This document shows, one piece after another, positions 7,561-15,782 of a stretch of 64,000 bases of DNA. The translations under genes were made by a program, and so were the position numbers. A model generated the notes under the pieces. The model was not told where the DNA came from, ran no database searches, and saw only the letters and a list, made by a program, of their open reading frames with translations. How positions within the stretch are numbered: position 1 is the first letter of the stretch; every line of letters begins with the position of its first letter. The stretch is from the NCBI RefSeq assembly GCF_900188445.1, contig NZ_FZOR01000038.1, positions 1 through 64,000 of the forward strand. Direction: 5' to 3'. This DNA is from Actinomadura meyerae (GTDB lineage: Bacteria; Actinomycetota; Actinomycetes; Streptosporangiales; Streptosporangiaceae).

Positions 7561-8468
7561 CGCTGACCGCGAGCTACGAGCACTGCCGCCGCCTCAACGC
7601 CCGCCACGGACGCTCGTTCTACCTGGCGACGCTGCTGCTGCCGGCGTGGAAGCGCAGGCATGTGCACGCGCTGTACGGGTTCACCCGCCACGTGGACGAC
7701 ATCGTGGACGCGAGCGGCGAGACGGCCGCCGGGACCGGCGGACGGGCCGCCGCCCTCGACGAGGTGACGCTGCGGCTGGGCGCGAGCCTGGCGGGCGAGG
7801 AGATCGATGACCCGGTCCTGCCCGCGTTCGTGCACACCGTCCGCTCCTTCGGCATCGAACGCACCGACCTCGACGCGTTCCTGCGGTCCATGCGCACCGA
7901 CCTCACCGTCACCCGGTACGCCACCTACGACGACCTGCTGGTCTACATGGAGGGCTCGGCCGCCGCGATCGGGCTGATGATGCTCCCCGTCCTGGAGACG
8001 GTGCCGGGCGCCGCGCGGCAGGCCCGCGAGCCCGCCCGCGAGCTGGGGCGGGCGTTCCAGCTGACGAACTTCCTGCGGGACGTCGCCGAGGACCTGGCGA
8101 GGGGCCGGGTGTACCTGCCGCAGGAGGACCTCGCCAAGTTCGGGGTCACCGAGGACGACCTGCGCGGCGGCGGCCGGGAACGGGCGCTGCGCGAACTGGT
8201 GGCCTTCGAGGCCGGACGCGCCCGCGACCACTACCGCCGCGCCCTCGACGGCGTGGAACTGCTGACCCCGTCGTCGCGCCCGTGCATCCGGGCCGCGTAC
8301 GACCTGTACGGCGGCATCCTGGACGAGATCGCCGCGGCCGGCCACGACGTGCTGCGCGCGCGGGCGCGGGTGCCGCGCCGCCGCCGGGCCGCGATCTTCG
8401 CGCGGCACCTGCTGGCCGCCTCCGCCGCCGGCCGCGCCGAACGGCGGCGGCCCGCCGGGGTGCGCTGA
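7557..8468 (+). CDS. crtB: Phytoene synthase
   Basis: A 303-residue squalene/phytoene synthase that joins two geranylgeranyl diphosphates. Both aspartate-rich signatures are seen: RHVDDIVD near residue 42 and QLTNFLRDVAEDLARGRVYL near residue 165. Family residues SFYLATLLLP and YGFTRHVDD are intact. It overlaps crtI by 4 bp and is itself overlapped by the PlsX-like gene as TGATG, so all three are made from one message. No GGPP synthase gene (crtE) is in this locus, so the substrate must come from an enzyme encoded elsewhere. Confidence 0.93.
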   Translation: MTLTASYEHCRRLNARHGRSFYLATLLLPAWKRRHVHALYGFTRHVDDIVDASGETAAGTGGRAAALDEVTLRLGASLAGEEIDDPVLPAFVHTVRSFGIERTDLDAFLRSMRTDLTVTRYATYDDLLVYMEGSAAAIGLMMLPVLETVPGAARQAREPARELGRAFQLTNFLRDVAEDLARGRVYLPQEDLAKFGVTEDDLRGGGRERALRELVAFEAGRARDHYRRALDGVELLTPSSRPCIRAAYDLYGGILDEIAAAGHDVLRARARVPRRRRAAIFARHLLAASAAGRAERRRPAGVR

Positions 8469-9460
8469 TGGGCGGGTGCGCGCGGCCGGGCGGGACGGCG
8501 CATCCGGTGGTCCTGGACGCGATGGGCGGCGACCACGGCCCGGCGGAGACGGTGCCGGCGGCGCTCGCGGCGCACCGCGACCACGGCGTCCCGGTCGTGC
8601 TCGTCGGGCGGACCGGTGACGTGCACCGGGAGCTGCGGCGGCACGGCGGCGCCGGCGAGGTCGAGGTGCTGCACGCCGGAGAGGTCGTGCCGATGGCCGA
8701 GCGCGGCGCGGGGGCCGCCGCCCGGCGCGATTCGAGCCTGGTGGTCGGGTGCGCCCTCGCCCGGCGGCGGAACGCCGCGCTGGTCTCGGCCGGGTCCACC
8801 GGCGCCGTCGTGACCTGCGCGGTCCGCGCCTTCGGGCGGCGGGCGGGCGTGCTGCGCCCGGCGCTGGCCGTGGCGCTGCCGACGCCTGCGGGTTTCACCG
8901 TGCTGGTCGACGCCGGCGGGACCGCCGACCCCACCGCGGAGATGCTCGCGCAGTTCGCCGTGCTGGGCGCCTCCTATGCGCGGAACGCCCTGGGCGTACC
9001 GGACCCGTCGGTGGGCCTGCTGTCCATCGGCACCGAGCGGGGGAAGGGCAACCGGCTCGCCCGCGAGGCCGCCGAGCTGCTGCCGGGCATGCCGGTCCGC
9101 TTCCACGGCAATGTGGAGGGGCACGATGTGCTGTCCGGAAGGGTCGACGTGATCGTGACGGACGGCTTCACCGGCAATGTCGTGCTGAAGAACATCGAGG
9201 GCTGCGTCCGGACGACCCTGGACATGGTGGCCGCCGCGGGCATCGCCCCGCCCGGCCGGCTGGCGGAGGTCGCACGGCTCTACACGGCGGACACCCACGG
9301 GGGCGCCGCCCTGCTGGGACTGGCGGGCACGGTCGTCGTCGGGCACGGCTCCTCACGCGCCACCGCCATCGCCCGCGCATGCGTGGTCGCGTCCGAGCTG
9401 GGCGCGGCGGAGCGGCCCGTGCCGGCGGACGGCCGCGCCTCGGTGGGGCCGGTCGCGTGA
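8468..9460 (+). CDS. PlsX-like phosphate acyltransferase inside the carotenoid operon
   Basis: A 330-residue member of the PlsX family, whose housekeeping version converts acyl-ACP and phosphate into acyl-phosphate for phospholipid synthesis. Seen motifs are VVLDAMGGDHGP at the N-terminus, ALVSAGSTGAVV, LLSIGTERGKGNRLAREAAE and VDVIVTDGFTGNVVLKNIEG. The start overlaps the crtB stop (TGATG), so it is a genuine operon member. The housekeeping plsX normally sits with rpmF or rnc, so this is probably a second, specialised copy. With the PlsY-like protein at 10160 it could supply and transfer an acyl group to a glycosylated carotenoid. The family is sure; the pigment role is inference. Confidence 0.85.
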   Translation: MGGCARPGGTAHPVVLDAMGGDHGPAETVPAALAAHRDHGVPVVLVGRTGDVHRELRRHGGAGEVEVLHAGEVVPMAERGAGAAARRDSSLVVGCALARRRNAALVSAGSTGAVVTCAVRAFGRRAGVLRPALAVALPTPAGFTVLVDAGGTADPTAEMLAQFAVLGASYARNALGVPDPSVGLLSIGTERGKGNRLAREAAELLPGMPVRFHGNVEGHDVLSGRVDVIVTDGFTGNVVLKNIEGCVRTTLDMVAAAGIAPPGRLAEVARLYTADTHGGAALLGLAGTVVVGHGSSRATAIARACVVASELGAAERPVPADGRASVGPVA

Positions 9461-9465
9461 GGCGC

Positions 9466-10215
9466 TCACCCGGGGCGGTGAAGGCTGAGCGGGTCGCGCC
9501 CGTCCCAGGTGCCTTCGCTCGCGTACGGGGTGAAGCGGGCGAACAGCTCCTCGGCGTACCAGCCTTCGCCGCGCACCCGGTCGATGACGCTGCGGTGCGC
9601 GTCCGTCCGGTAGGCGAACCGGGTCATGGCGGCCTCGTCACGCCACAGCGAGAACGTCGCCTGCCGGGCCAGCGGCCACTCCCCCACCCCGATCGACGCC
9701 AGGCAGCCGTCCCGGCGGCGCAGTTCCGCGTCCACCCCCGAGACCGACCGGTAGAAGGCCACCAGCCGGCTGGGACGGATCGACGCCCTGGTCAGCACGG
9801 CCACCGGCCCGGCGCGGGGCCGCCGGGCGGGCGGAGCGGCGGCGAACGGGTCGCGGCCGCCCCAGCGGCCGCGGGAACCGAGCGGCGCGAGCCGGACGTG
9901 CCACGACTCCTCGGCCTCCTCCCGCCACCGCGCGGCCACCGGCGAGGCCGCGAGGAACTCCTCCAGCGCGGACTCCCCGTCCCACACGGCGAACAGCGCC
10001 CAGCGGCGCAGGTCCGCGCCCAGGCTCATGGACCGGCCCCGGCCCGTGCCCAGCAGCCGCCAGAACGGCAGGCCGCGGGTGCGGCGCAGCAGCGGCCGGT
10101 CGAACGCCATGTACCGCATGGCGTCCGCACCCGCGTACCGGATGAGGTGGAACGAGGCGATGACCCCGGAACCGATGTCCCTGGAATCGGCGGCTCCCGT
10201 GCTCGGCGCGGCCAT
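9466..10215 (-). CDS. CrtA-type (spheroidene monooxygenase-like) carotenoid oxygenase
   Basis: A 249-residue protein that matches the spheroidene monooxygenase family along its length. Seen are FWRLLGTGRGRSMS, RWALFAVWDGESALEEF, the RGRWGGRDPF block, then VAVLTRASIRPSRLVAFYRS, GEWPLARQATFSLWRDE, EGWYAEELFARFTPY and the terminal EGTWDGRDPL. CrtA introduces keto groups at C-2 of acyclic carotenoids, so an oxygenated acyclic pigment is expected. Its N-terminal 18 codons overlap, on the opposite strand, the first codons of the PlsY-like gene. ATG 10215 is the only start that keeps the conserved SFHLIRYAG N-terminus. It converges on the PlsX-like gene with a 5-bp gap. Confidence 0.85.
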   Translation of the reverse strand: MAAPSTGAADSRDIGSGVIASFHLIRYAGADAMRYMAFDRPLLRRTRGLPFWRLLGTGRGRSMSLGADLRRWALFAVWDGESALEEFLAASPVAARWREEAEESWHVRLAPLGSRGRWGGRDPFAAAPPARRPRAGPVAVLTRASIRPSRLVAFYRSVSGVDAELRRRDGCLASIGVGEWPLARQATFSLWRDEAAMTRFAYRTDAHRSVIDRVRGEGWYAEELFARFTPYASEGTWDGRDPLSLHRPG

Positions 10216-10786
10216 CGGCGGCTACCTGCTCGGCTCGGTGCCGGTCGCGGTGCTCGTCGGGCGCGCCCACGGCTTCGACCCGCGCGACGTCGGGGACCGC
10301 AACCCCGGCTTCTGGAACATGATGGAGCAGCTCGGCTGGAAGGCCGCCGTCCCCGTGTTCGCCGGCGACCTGCTCAAGGGCACGGCGGCGGGCCTGCTCG
10401 GGCTGGCCGCGGGCGGCGGCCGGACCGGCGTGCTCGGGACGGTCGACGGCGCCGCCGTCCCGGTCGTGTACGCGGCGGTCGGCGGTGCGATGGCCGGGCA
10501 CGCCTGGCCCGCGTTCGCCGGACGGCGGGGCGGCCGCTCGATCCTCGCCTTCGCGGGCGGCTTCGCGGTGATCTGCCCGCCGGCGTTCGCGCTCGGCACG
10601 GTGGTGCTGGCCGGGGTGGGCCTCGCGTCCCGCTCGTTCGCCCTCGGCGCGCGCGCGGCGGTGTTCTCCCTGCCGGCGCTGCAGCTGCTCTTCGCGCCCG
10701 CCCGGCACGTCGCGGGCACCGGAGCGCTGATGTCCCTCATCGGGCTGCGCTTCGGTCAGGCCGCCGTGGCGGCGCGCCGCGCCTGA
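10160..10786 (+). CDS. Diverged PlsY-like membrane acyltransferase
   Basis: A 208-residue protein with about five to six hydrophobic segments that aligns with PlsY, the acyl-phosphate:glycerol-3-phosphate acyltransferase. The N-terminal GGYLLGSVPVAVLVGRAHGF and the FAGDLLKGTAAGLLGLA segment are typical. The active-site motifs are altered: canonical GSGNxGATN is replaced by GDRNPGFWNMM, GGKGVAT by GGRSILA, and the HRxNIxRLxxGxE block near the C-terminus is absent. This suggests a changed acceptor and not loss of the gene. ATG 10160 follows AGGTGG; ATG 10175 is possible. It lies between a carotenoid oxygenase and a glycosyltransferase, so acylation of a carotenoid glycoside is a reasonable hypothesis. 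Confidence 0.75.
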   Translation: MTPEPMSLESAAPVLGAAIGGYLLGSVPVAVLVGRAHGFDPRDVGDRNPGFWNMMEQLGWKAAVPVFAGDLLKGTAAGLLGLAAGGGRTGVLGTVDGAAVPVVYAAVGGAMAGHAWPAFAGRRGGRSILAFAGGFAVICPPAFALGTVVLAGVGLASRSFALGARAAVFSLPALQLLFAPARHVAGTGALMSLIGLRFGQAAVAARRA

Positions 10787-11861
10787 CCGCCGGGCGGCCG
10801 TAGGTCCGTCCCCGCCAGGTGCGCGCCGGCCGCAGCACCGACCACGTCAGCCGCGCCGCCGTCAGCAGGTCGAGGAGCGGCGAGACCGCCAGGCCCGTGC
10901 GCGGGTCCGCGTAGCTGCCGCGCAGGGCCGCCGCCAGCAGGAGCCGCTGGACGAGCAGGCCGAGGTCCAGCGGCGTCGGACGCCCCGCGGCCAGCCGCGC
11001 CGCCGGCAGCGCGAGGGTCAGCCAGACGACCGCGAGATCGGCCGCCAGCCCGCCGGTCCCGGTCACGTCCCGCAGCGCGATCGACCGGCCCCACTCGCGC
11101 CAGACGCCGGCGGCCGAGTCGTGCATGTCGACGTCCAGCAGGGCTCCGGCGTCCCGGAAGGCGATCCGCCAGCCGTCTCCCGCGAGCAGCCGGCCGAGGG
11201 CGACATCGTCGGTGAGGTGGCCGCGGACCCGCGCGAACCCGTCGGCCCGCAGCATCGCGTCCTTGCGGAAGGCCATGCACTGCCCGTTGACCAGGAGCCG
11301 GGCGGGCGACGTGGCGGCCGGGCCGATCGGCCCGAAGCGGTAGACGAGCCCGGCGAGGAACGAGGCGTGCAGCGCCTGCTCGGCCACGCCGCCGCAGACG
11401 AACCGCGGTCCGGCCGACACCAGGTCGAAGCCGCCGAGCAGCGCGGCCAGCTCCGCGCACAGCCCCGGCTTGGGGCGCGCGTCGGCGTCCAGCAGCACCA
11501 CGATCGGCCCCGCGGCGGCGTGCACGCCCTGGTGCAGCGCCCACTGCTTGCCGACCCAGCCGTCCGGCAGCGGTGCCCCGGTGACGACCTTCGCGCCCGA
11601 CCGCGCCGCGATCCGGGCCGTGCCGTCGCGCGACTCGTCGTCCACGACGATCACCTCGGCCACGCCGGGGTCCGCGAGCAGGGGCCGCACGCAGCCCTCG
11701 ATCCGGGACTCCTCGTCGCGGGCCGGTACCACCACCGAGACCGGCTCGGGCGGCGGGCCGGAGCGGCCGGGCACCAGGGGCGGGGGACGGTCCCGGCCGC
11801 GCGCCAGCCGCGCGGCCGCCACCCCCGCGGCCAGCGCCTGCGGCGGCGTGAGCATCCTCAT
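10737..11861 (-). CDS. GT2-family glycosyltransferase of the carotenoid locus (CruG/CrtQ-like)
   Basis: A 374-residue membrane-associated glycosyltransferase. After an N-terminal hydrophobic stretch comes PVSVVVPARDEESRIEGCV, the sugar-nucleotide VVDDESRDGTARIA, PDGWVGKQWALHQG, the DADARPKPG metal motif, and a C-terminal region with two further hydrophobic segments. This architecture is shared by CrtQ of staphyloxanthin and CruG of myxol glycosides, which put a sugar on carotenoid ends. The start overlaps the desaturase stop as ATGA. The last 50 bp overlap the PlsY-like gene tail to tail. The terminal 20 residues are basic and poorly conserved, as expected for sequence forced by the overlap. 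Confidence 0.82.
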   Translation of the reverse strand: MRMLTPPQALAAGVAAARLARGRDRPPPLVPGRSGPPPEPVSVVVPARDEESRIEGCVRPLLADPGVAEVIVVDDESRDGTARIAARSGAKVVTGAPLPDGWVGKQWALHQGVHAAAGPIVVLLDADARPKPGLCAELAALLGGFDLVSAGPRFVCGGVAEQALHASFLAGLVYRFGPIGPAATSPARLLVNGQCMAFRKDAMLRADGFARVRGHLTDDVALGRLLAGDGWRIAFRDAGALLDVDMHDSAAGVWREWGRSIALRDVTGTGGLAADLAVVWLTLALPAARLAAGRPTPLDLGLLVQRLLLAAALRGSYADPRTGLAVSPLLDLLTAARLTWSVLRPARTWRGRTYGRPAVRRGAPPRRPDRSAAR

Positions 11862-13309
11862 CGCGCCCGCACCCCCGTCCGGGCCGGGAAGTCCCGCTCG
11901 ACGAGGGAGGCGACGATCCGGCCGCCCATCGCGACCAGCGGCAGCCCGCCGCCCGGATGCACCGACCCGCCCACCAGGTAGAGCCCGCGGCGCGGCCCCC
12001 GGTTGCCCGGCCTGCGCAGCGGCGCGAAGGCGCCCCGGTACGCCGTCCCGTAGATCGCCCCGCCCCACGCGCCGTACCGGTCGCGCAGGTCCGCCGGGGT
12101 GAACCGCTCCACGAACCGCAGCCGCCCCGACAGGTCGTGCCCGCGGCTCGCCAGCCGTTCCAGGACCAGGTCGCGGTAGGCGTCCGGGGACATCGGCCAG
12201 CGGCCCGGATCACCGGCGGGGACGTTGACGAGCAGCACCCAGTTCTCCGCTCCGGGCGGGGCCTGGGACGGGTCGTCCACCGCCGAGCAGCCGATGTAGA
12301 CGGTCGGGTCCCGCGGCGGCACCCGGCGCTCGAAGATGTCGCCGAACTCCCGCCGGTAGTCGGCCGAGAAGACGACGGAATGGTGCGGCAGCCCGGCGGT
12401 GCGTCCCTCCACCCCGGCCAGCAGCAGGAACGCCGACGAGGACGGGCCCAGCCGGCCGATCCGGCGCAGCCTGCGCCGGTCCGGCGACAGCCGGCCGTAC
12501 AGCGCGGCCGCGTCGGCGTTCACCACCACCGCGTCGGCGCGCACCCGCTCCCCCGAGTCCAGCACCACGCCCGACACCGCCGACCGGCCGGCGGTCACCT
12601 CCGCCACCCCGGTGCCGGTGCGGACGTCCACGCCCGCCTCGGCCAGCAGTCGGGCCAGGTCGTCGGCGAGCCGGGGCAGCCCGCCCGGCACGTACCAGCC
12701 GCCGTCCCCGTGCTCGATCGCCGGGACGCAGCCGAGCGCGGCGGGCGCCCGGTACGGGCTCGACCCCGCGTACGTCGCGTACCGGCCGACGTACTGGTGC
12801 AGCCGCGGGTCGCGGAAGAACCGGCGGGCCAGGCCGTGCAGGGTCCGGCCCGGCGCGACCGCGAGCAGGTCGCCGACGCGCGCCTCCTCGGGCCGGCGGC
12901 CCAGCGGCCCGGCGAAGAACGTCCGCCGCGACGCCTCCAGGCACCGCGCCGCCCACCGGTGGAAGGCGCGCCACGCCTCCCCCTCCCCGGGAGCCAGCCG
13001 CTCGACCCGCGCCGCCATCCGGCCGGGGTCGCGGTGCGCGCGCAACTCGGACCCGTCGGCGAAGCGGTAGCGGCACAGCTCGTCCAGCTCCAGCAGTTCC
13101 CGCGTCACGCCCAGCTCACGGAAGAGCCCCGGGAGGGTCAGCAGCGACGGCCCCAGCGAGAAGGCGAACCCCTCGCGCTCGCGCTCGGCGAGCTTGCCGC
13201 CGAGCCGGTCGAGCCGCTCGTACAGCCCGACCTCGTGGCCGCTCCGCGCCAGCAGCAGCGCGGCGACCATCCCGCCGACCCCGCCGCCGACGACGATCAC
13301 CTCGGGCAT
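11858..13309 (-). CDS. Second CrtI-type carotenoid desaturase (CrtD/CrtN-like)
   Basis: A 483-residue FAD-dependent carotenoid desaturase or oxidase. The N-terminus MPEVIVVGGGVGGMVAALLL and LGGKLAEREREGFAFSLGPS, and the C-terminal GGSVHPGGGLPLVAMGGRIV are the family hallmarks. It differs clearly from the CrtI at 6091. Paralogues next to CruF-type hydratases usually act as C-3',4' desaturases (CrtD) on hydroxylated acyclic ends; CrtP/CrtN-type oxidation is the alternative. ATG 13309 follows GGAGG with good spacing and lies inside the end of the CruF-like gene (13-bp overlap). With that gene and the glycosyltransferase it forms a three-gene unit, cruF-crtD-GT. Confidence 0.82.
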   Translation of the reverse strand: MPEVIVVGGGVGGMVAALLLARSGHEVGLYERLDRLGGKLAEREREGFAFSLGPSLLTLPGLFRELGVTRELLELDELCRYRFADGSELRAHRDPGRMAARVERLAPGEGEAWRAFHRWAARCLEASRRTFFAGPLGRRPEEARVGDLLAVAPGRTLHGLARRFFRDPRLHQYVGRYATYAGSSPYRAPAALGCVPAIEHGDGGWYVPGGLPRLADDLARLLAEAGVDVRTGTGVAEVTAGRSAVSGVVLDSGERVRADAVVVNADAAALYGRLSPDRRRLRRIGRLGPSSSAFLLLAGVEGRTAGLPHHSVVFSADYRREFGDIFERRVPPRDPTVYIGCSAVDDPSQAPPGAENWVLLVNVPAGDPGRWPMSPDAYRDLVLERLASRGHDLSGRLRFVERFTPADLRDRYGAWGGAIYGTAYRGAFAPLRRPGNRGPRRGLYLVGGSVHPGGGLPLVAMGGRIVASLVERDFPARTGVRAR

Positions 13310-14139
13310 CGGCGCCTCCACGCCCGGACGGCGAACGACCCCGCGGCCGGGACGGCGAACGCCCCCATCGCCGCCCCGCCGGCCGCGGCCACCGCCCGGT
13401 CCGGCGGCTCGAAGACCGCCGCGAACGCCAGCGTCTCCATCGCCGCCATCACCCCGTAGATCGCGACGAGCCCGCCGGACGCGGCCGCCTCCGACCGCCC
13501 GGCGACCAGGTCGATCATCCCCATGACCAGCAGCGACACCCCCAGCCAGCCCGCGAAGTTGCTGATCGGCACGCCCCGGTACGGGCCCTCGTCCGCCCAC
13601 TGCCACAGGCCCAATCGGAGCATCTGCGGGTCCAGGAACAGGTCCCACGCCGTCAGCGCGGCGGCTCCCGCCGCCCAGCGCGCGGGCCCGCCCTCCGGGA
13701 CGATCGCGGTCGCGGCCGCGTGCGCGGCCAGCCCCATGCCGCCCCACGCCACCGCGACGATCACCGGGACGCCGCCGAGCTGCGGACGCAGCAGCGGGGT
13801 GTAGGAGTACCGCCCGAACGGCACCCCCGTGCGGACCCCGATCCACTCCGCGGCGTACCCGGTGGCCACCGCGGCCCCGAAGGCCCCGCCCGCGCGGCCG
13901 ATCCCGTCCCGTCCGGCGGCGAACGCCACGGCGCCCGCGCCCAGCAGCACCACGACCTTGCTCGTCAGGCGGACCGGCTCGGGCCGGATCCCCGACAGCA
14001 CCTGCGCCCCCACCATCGCGCCGAGGCAGCCGGCCCCGGCGAGCGTCCAAGCCCTCGCCCGCCGCCGGGCGCCGCTCACACGCCGCGCGGCGCCGCTCGC
14101 CCGCCGCCCGGCGGTCCGCCGCCCACGCACTTGCCCCAT
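13297..14139 (-). CDS. CruF-like carotenoid 1',2'-hydratase (carotenoid biosynthesis membrane protein)
   Basis: About 280 residues with six to seven hydrophobic segments. The family pattern is seen in EWIGVRTGVPFGRYSYT, TAWDLFLDPQMLRLGLWQW and GVPISNFAGWLGVS. Members include CruF, which adds water to the psi-end of carotenoids to make the 1'-hydroxyl that CruG or CrtQ-like enzymes can use. It is the first gene of the cruF-crtD-GT strand. The start is uncertain: ATG 14139 and ATG 14148 both lack a clear ribosome site and sit directly after the msrA terminator; GTG 14079 would give 260 residues and still include the first membrane helix. Confidence 0.75.
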   Translation of the reverse strand: MGQVRGRRTAGRRASGAARRVSGARRRARAWTLAGAGCLGAMVGAQVLSGIRPEPVRLTSKVVVLLGAGAVAFAAGRDGIGRAGGAFGAAVATGYAAEWIGVRTGVPFGRYSYTPLLRPQLGGVPVIVAVAWGGMGLAAHAAATAIVPEGGPARWAAGAAALTAWDLFLDPQMLRLGLWQWADEGPYRGVPISNFAGWLGVSLLVMGMIDLVAGRSEAAASGGLVAIYGVMAAMETLAFAAVFEPPDRAVAAAGGAAMGAFAVPAAGSFAVRAWRRRCPR

Positions 14140-14156
14140 ACACCGCATTCGCAGAA

Positions 14157-14198
14157 AACCGCCACCGCGGATGCATGGGAGCATCCGCGATGGCGGTT
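14157..14198 (-). terminator. Intrinsic terminator of msrA
   Basis: An 18-bp stem (14157-14174 with 14181-14198, 6-nt loop) is followed on the minus strand by TTTTC. The single C/A mismatch becomes a G-U wobble in minus-strand RNA, which fits a terminator for the msrA message reading leftward. It ends only about 10-20 bp before the candidate starts of the CruF-like gene. Confidence 0.8.
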
Positions 14199-14224
14199 CT
14201 CAAAGAAGCGGCGTTCCCGCCGGC

Positions 14225-14734
14225 TCAGGCCGTGGCGGCCCGCTTCGGCAGCTTCCACCCGGGGCGGGGGAAGTGGCAGGTGTAGCCGTTCGGGTACTTC
14301 TGGAGGTAGTCCTGGTGCTCCGGCTCGGCCTCCCAGAAGTCACCGGCCTCGGTCACCTCGGTCACGACCTTGCCCGGCCACAGGCCGGAGGCGTCGACGT
14401 CCGCGATGGTGTCCTCGGCGACCTTCCGCTGCTCCTCCGAGGTGTAGAAGATCGCGGAGCGGTAGCTCGTGCCGATGTCGTTGCCCTGGCGGTTCAGGGT
14501 CGTCGGGTCGTGGATCTGGAAGAAGAATTCCAGCAGCGCCCGGAAGTCGGTCTGGTCGGGGTCGTAGATGACCTCGATGGTCTCGGCGTGGGAGCCGTGG
14601 TTGCGGTAGGTGGCGTTGGGGACGTCGCCGCCGCTGTAGCCGACCCGCGTGGAGACCACTCCGGGCTGCCGGCGGAACAGCTCCTCCATGCCCCAGAAAC
14701 AGCCGCCCGCGAGCAGGGCCCTCTCGGTTGCCAT
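14225..14734 (-). CDS. msrA: Peptide methionine-S-sulfoxide reductase
   Basis: A 169-residue MsrA, which repairs methionine-S-sulfoxide in the cytoplasm using thioredoxin. The catalytic GCFWGMEE motif is at residues 11-18 (nucleophile Cys12), followed by GYSGGDVPNATYRNHGSHAE and PTTLNRQGNDIGTSYRSAIF. No C-terminal resolving-cysteine tail is seen; the protein ends in a basic segment (GWKLPKRAATA). ATG 14734 has AAGGA five to six bases upstream. It is followed by a strong terminator and stands alone; the partner msrB is at 37591. The oxidative-damage repair role fits, but does not require, its closeness to the light-stress locus. Confidence 0.95.
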   Translation of the reverse strand: MATERALLAGGCFWGMEELFRRQPGVVSTRVGYSGGDVPNATYRNHGSHAETIEVIYDPDQTDFRALLEFFFQIHDPTTLNRQGNDIGTSYRSAIFYTSEEQRKVAEDTIADVDASGLWPGKVVTEVTEAGDFWEAEPEHQDYLQKYPNGYTCHFPRPGWKLPKRAATA

Positions 14735-14850
14735 GTTCCTTGTCCCCCCTCCTGTCCTTCGTCGGACAGTACAGCGGGCTCCGCACCGCCATTATTCCGG
14801 GGTCCGCCGGGCCCGGCCGCACGGCCGGAAGCGGTCACGGTCGGCGGAGG

Positions 14851-15537
14851 TCAGCTCCAGTCGCCGGCGCCCGGCCGGCGCGCGGTGATGAAGGCGGCGG
14901 CCGCGACCGCGGCGAGAATCACGGCCGCGCACCACAGCGGAGCCGCGATCGAGACATTCCGGATGAGCACGGCGCCCACCGCCGCGCCGCCGAGCAAAGC
15001 CGCCACGGACAGGGCGCGGCGCGCGATCCGCTCTTTCGCCTCGGCTTTGTCGGCGACCAGCGAGGTGAGCGTCGTGGTGATCACGACCGTCCGGAAGTCG
15101 GGCACGCCGAGCCGGCGGACGATCGCGTACTGCCAGCCCATCGAGAGGGCCAGCACGGCGATGGCCGCCTGGCGCTCCGTCTCGCGGAGATGGCCGGGGC
15201 CGGTGACGATCAGCGCGGCCGCGACGAGCGCGCCCGCCTGCGTCGCGGCGGCCGCCCCGAGCAGGCGGCCCCGGTGCCTGATCCGCGCGAAGGCCGCGTG
15301 CCCGCCGGTGGCCGCCCCGGCGCTGAAGCACGCGACCGCGAGGGCGATCGAGAGGATCCTCCCCGCCGTCCCCTGCCCGCCGCCAAGACCCAGCCCGAGA
15401 AAGATGATGTTTCCGGTCATATTCGCCACGAACACATTGCCCAGGACCAGATAACTGACGGAATCCACCAATCCGGCCATGACCGTGAGCAGTATCAGCA
15501 AGGGCGGCAGCGGTCCGTGATCGCGGGCTTCGGGCAC
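14851..15537 (-). CDS. DUF1275 (YoaK-type) membrane protein
   Basis: A 228-residue protein with about six transmembrane segments. The family hallmark is the first half: LLTVMAGLVDSVSYLVLGNV, then FVANMTGNIIFLGLGLGG, where the D-x-x-S-Y and N-x-TGN residues are conserved. A later segment, IVRRLGVPDFRTVVITTTLTSL, matches the second family block. The function is not established; some relatives are described as transporters. It uses a GTG start at 15537 and is divergent from the methyltransferase gene across 245 bp. The gap to msrA (116 bp) makes co-transcription with msrA uncertain. Confidence 0.85.
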   Translation of the reverse strand: MPEARDHGPLPPLLILLTVMAGLVDSVSYLVLGNVFVANMTGNIIFLGLGLGGGQGTAGRILSIALAVACFSAGAATGGHAAFARIRHRGRLLGAAAATQAGALVAAALIVTGPGHLRETERQAAIAVLALSMGWQYAIVRRLGVPDFRTVVITTTLTSLVADKAEAKERIARRALSVAALLGGAAVGAVLIRNVSIAAPLWCAAVILAAVAAAAFITARRPGAGDWS

Positions 15538-15782
15538 GCGTGAATTGTTCCAGGCGGAGAAGTGGAGCCGTGGAGGACGACCATTGGCGTGTCATGAAAG
15601 GGCTTTGCGACCGAGTCCTTCGGGGCTCGGTCCGGGGCGGGCCGTACGGGCCGCAGCAACAGCCCGCGCGGGCGGGCGGAAGCGAACCGGGCCGGGCTTT
15701 CGCGACCGCGAAGGGCTGCGCGGCGCCGCGCCCGCATGGGATCATGAAGGCCCCTTCCGGATCCATGATCGAGGTGGCTCGA

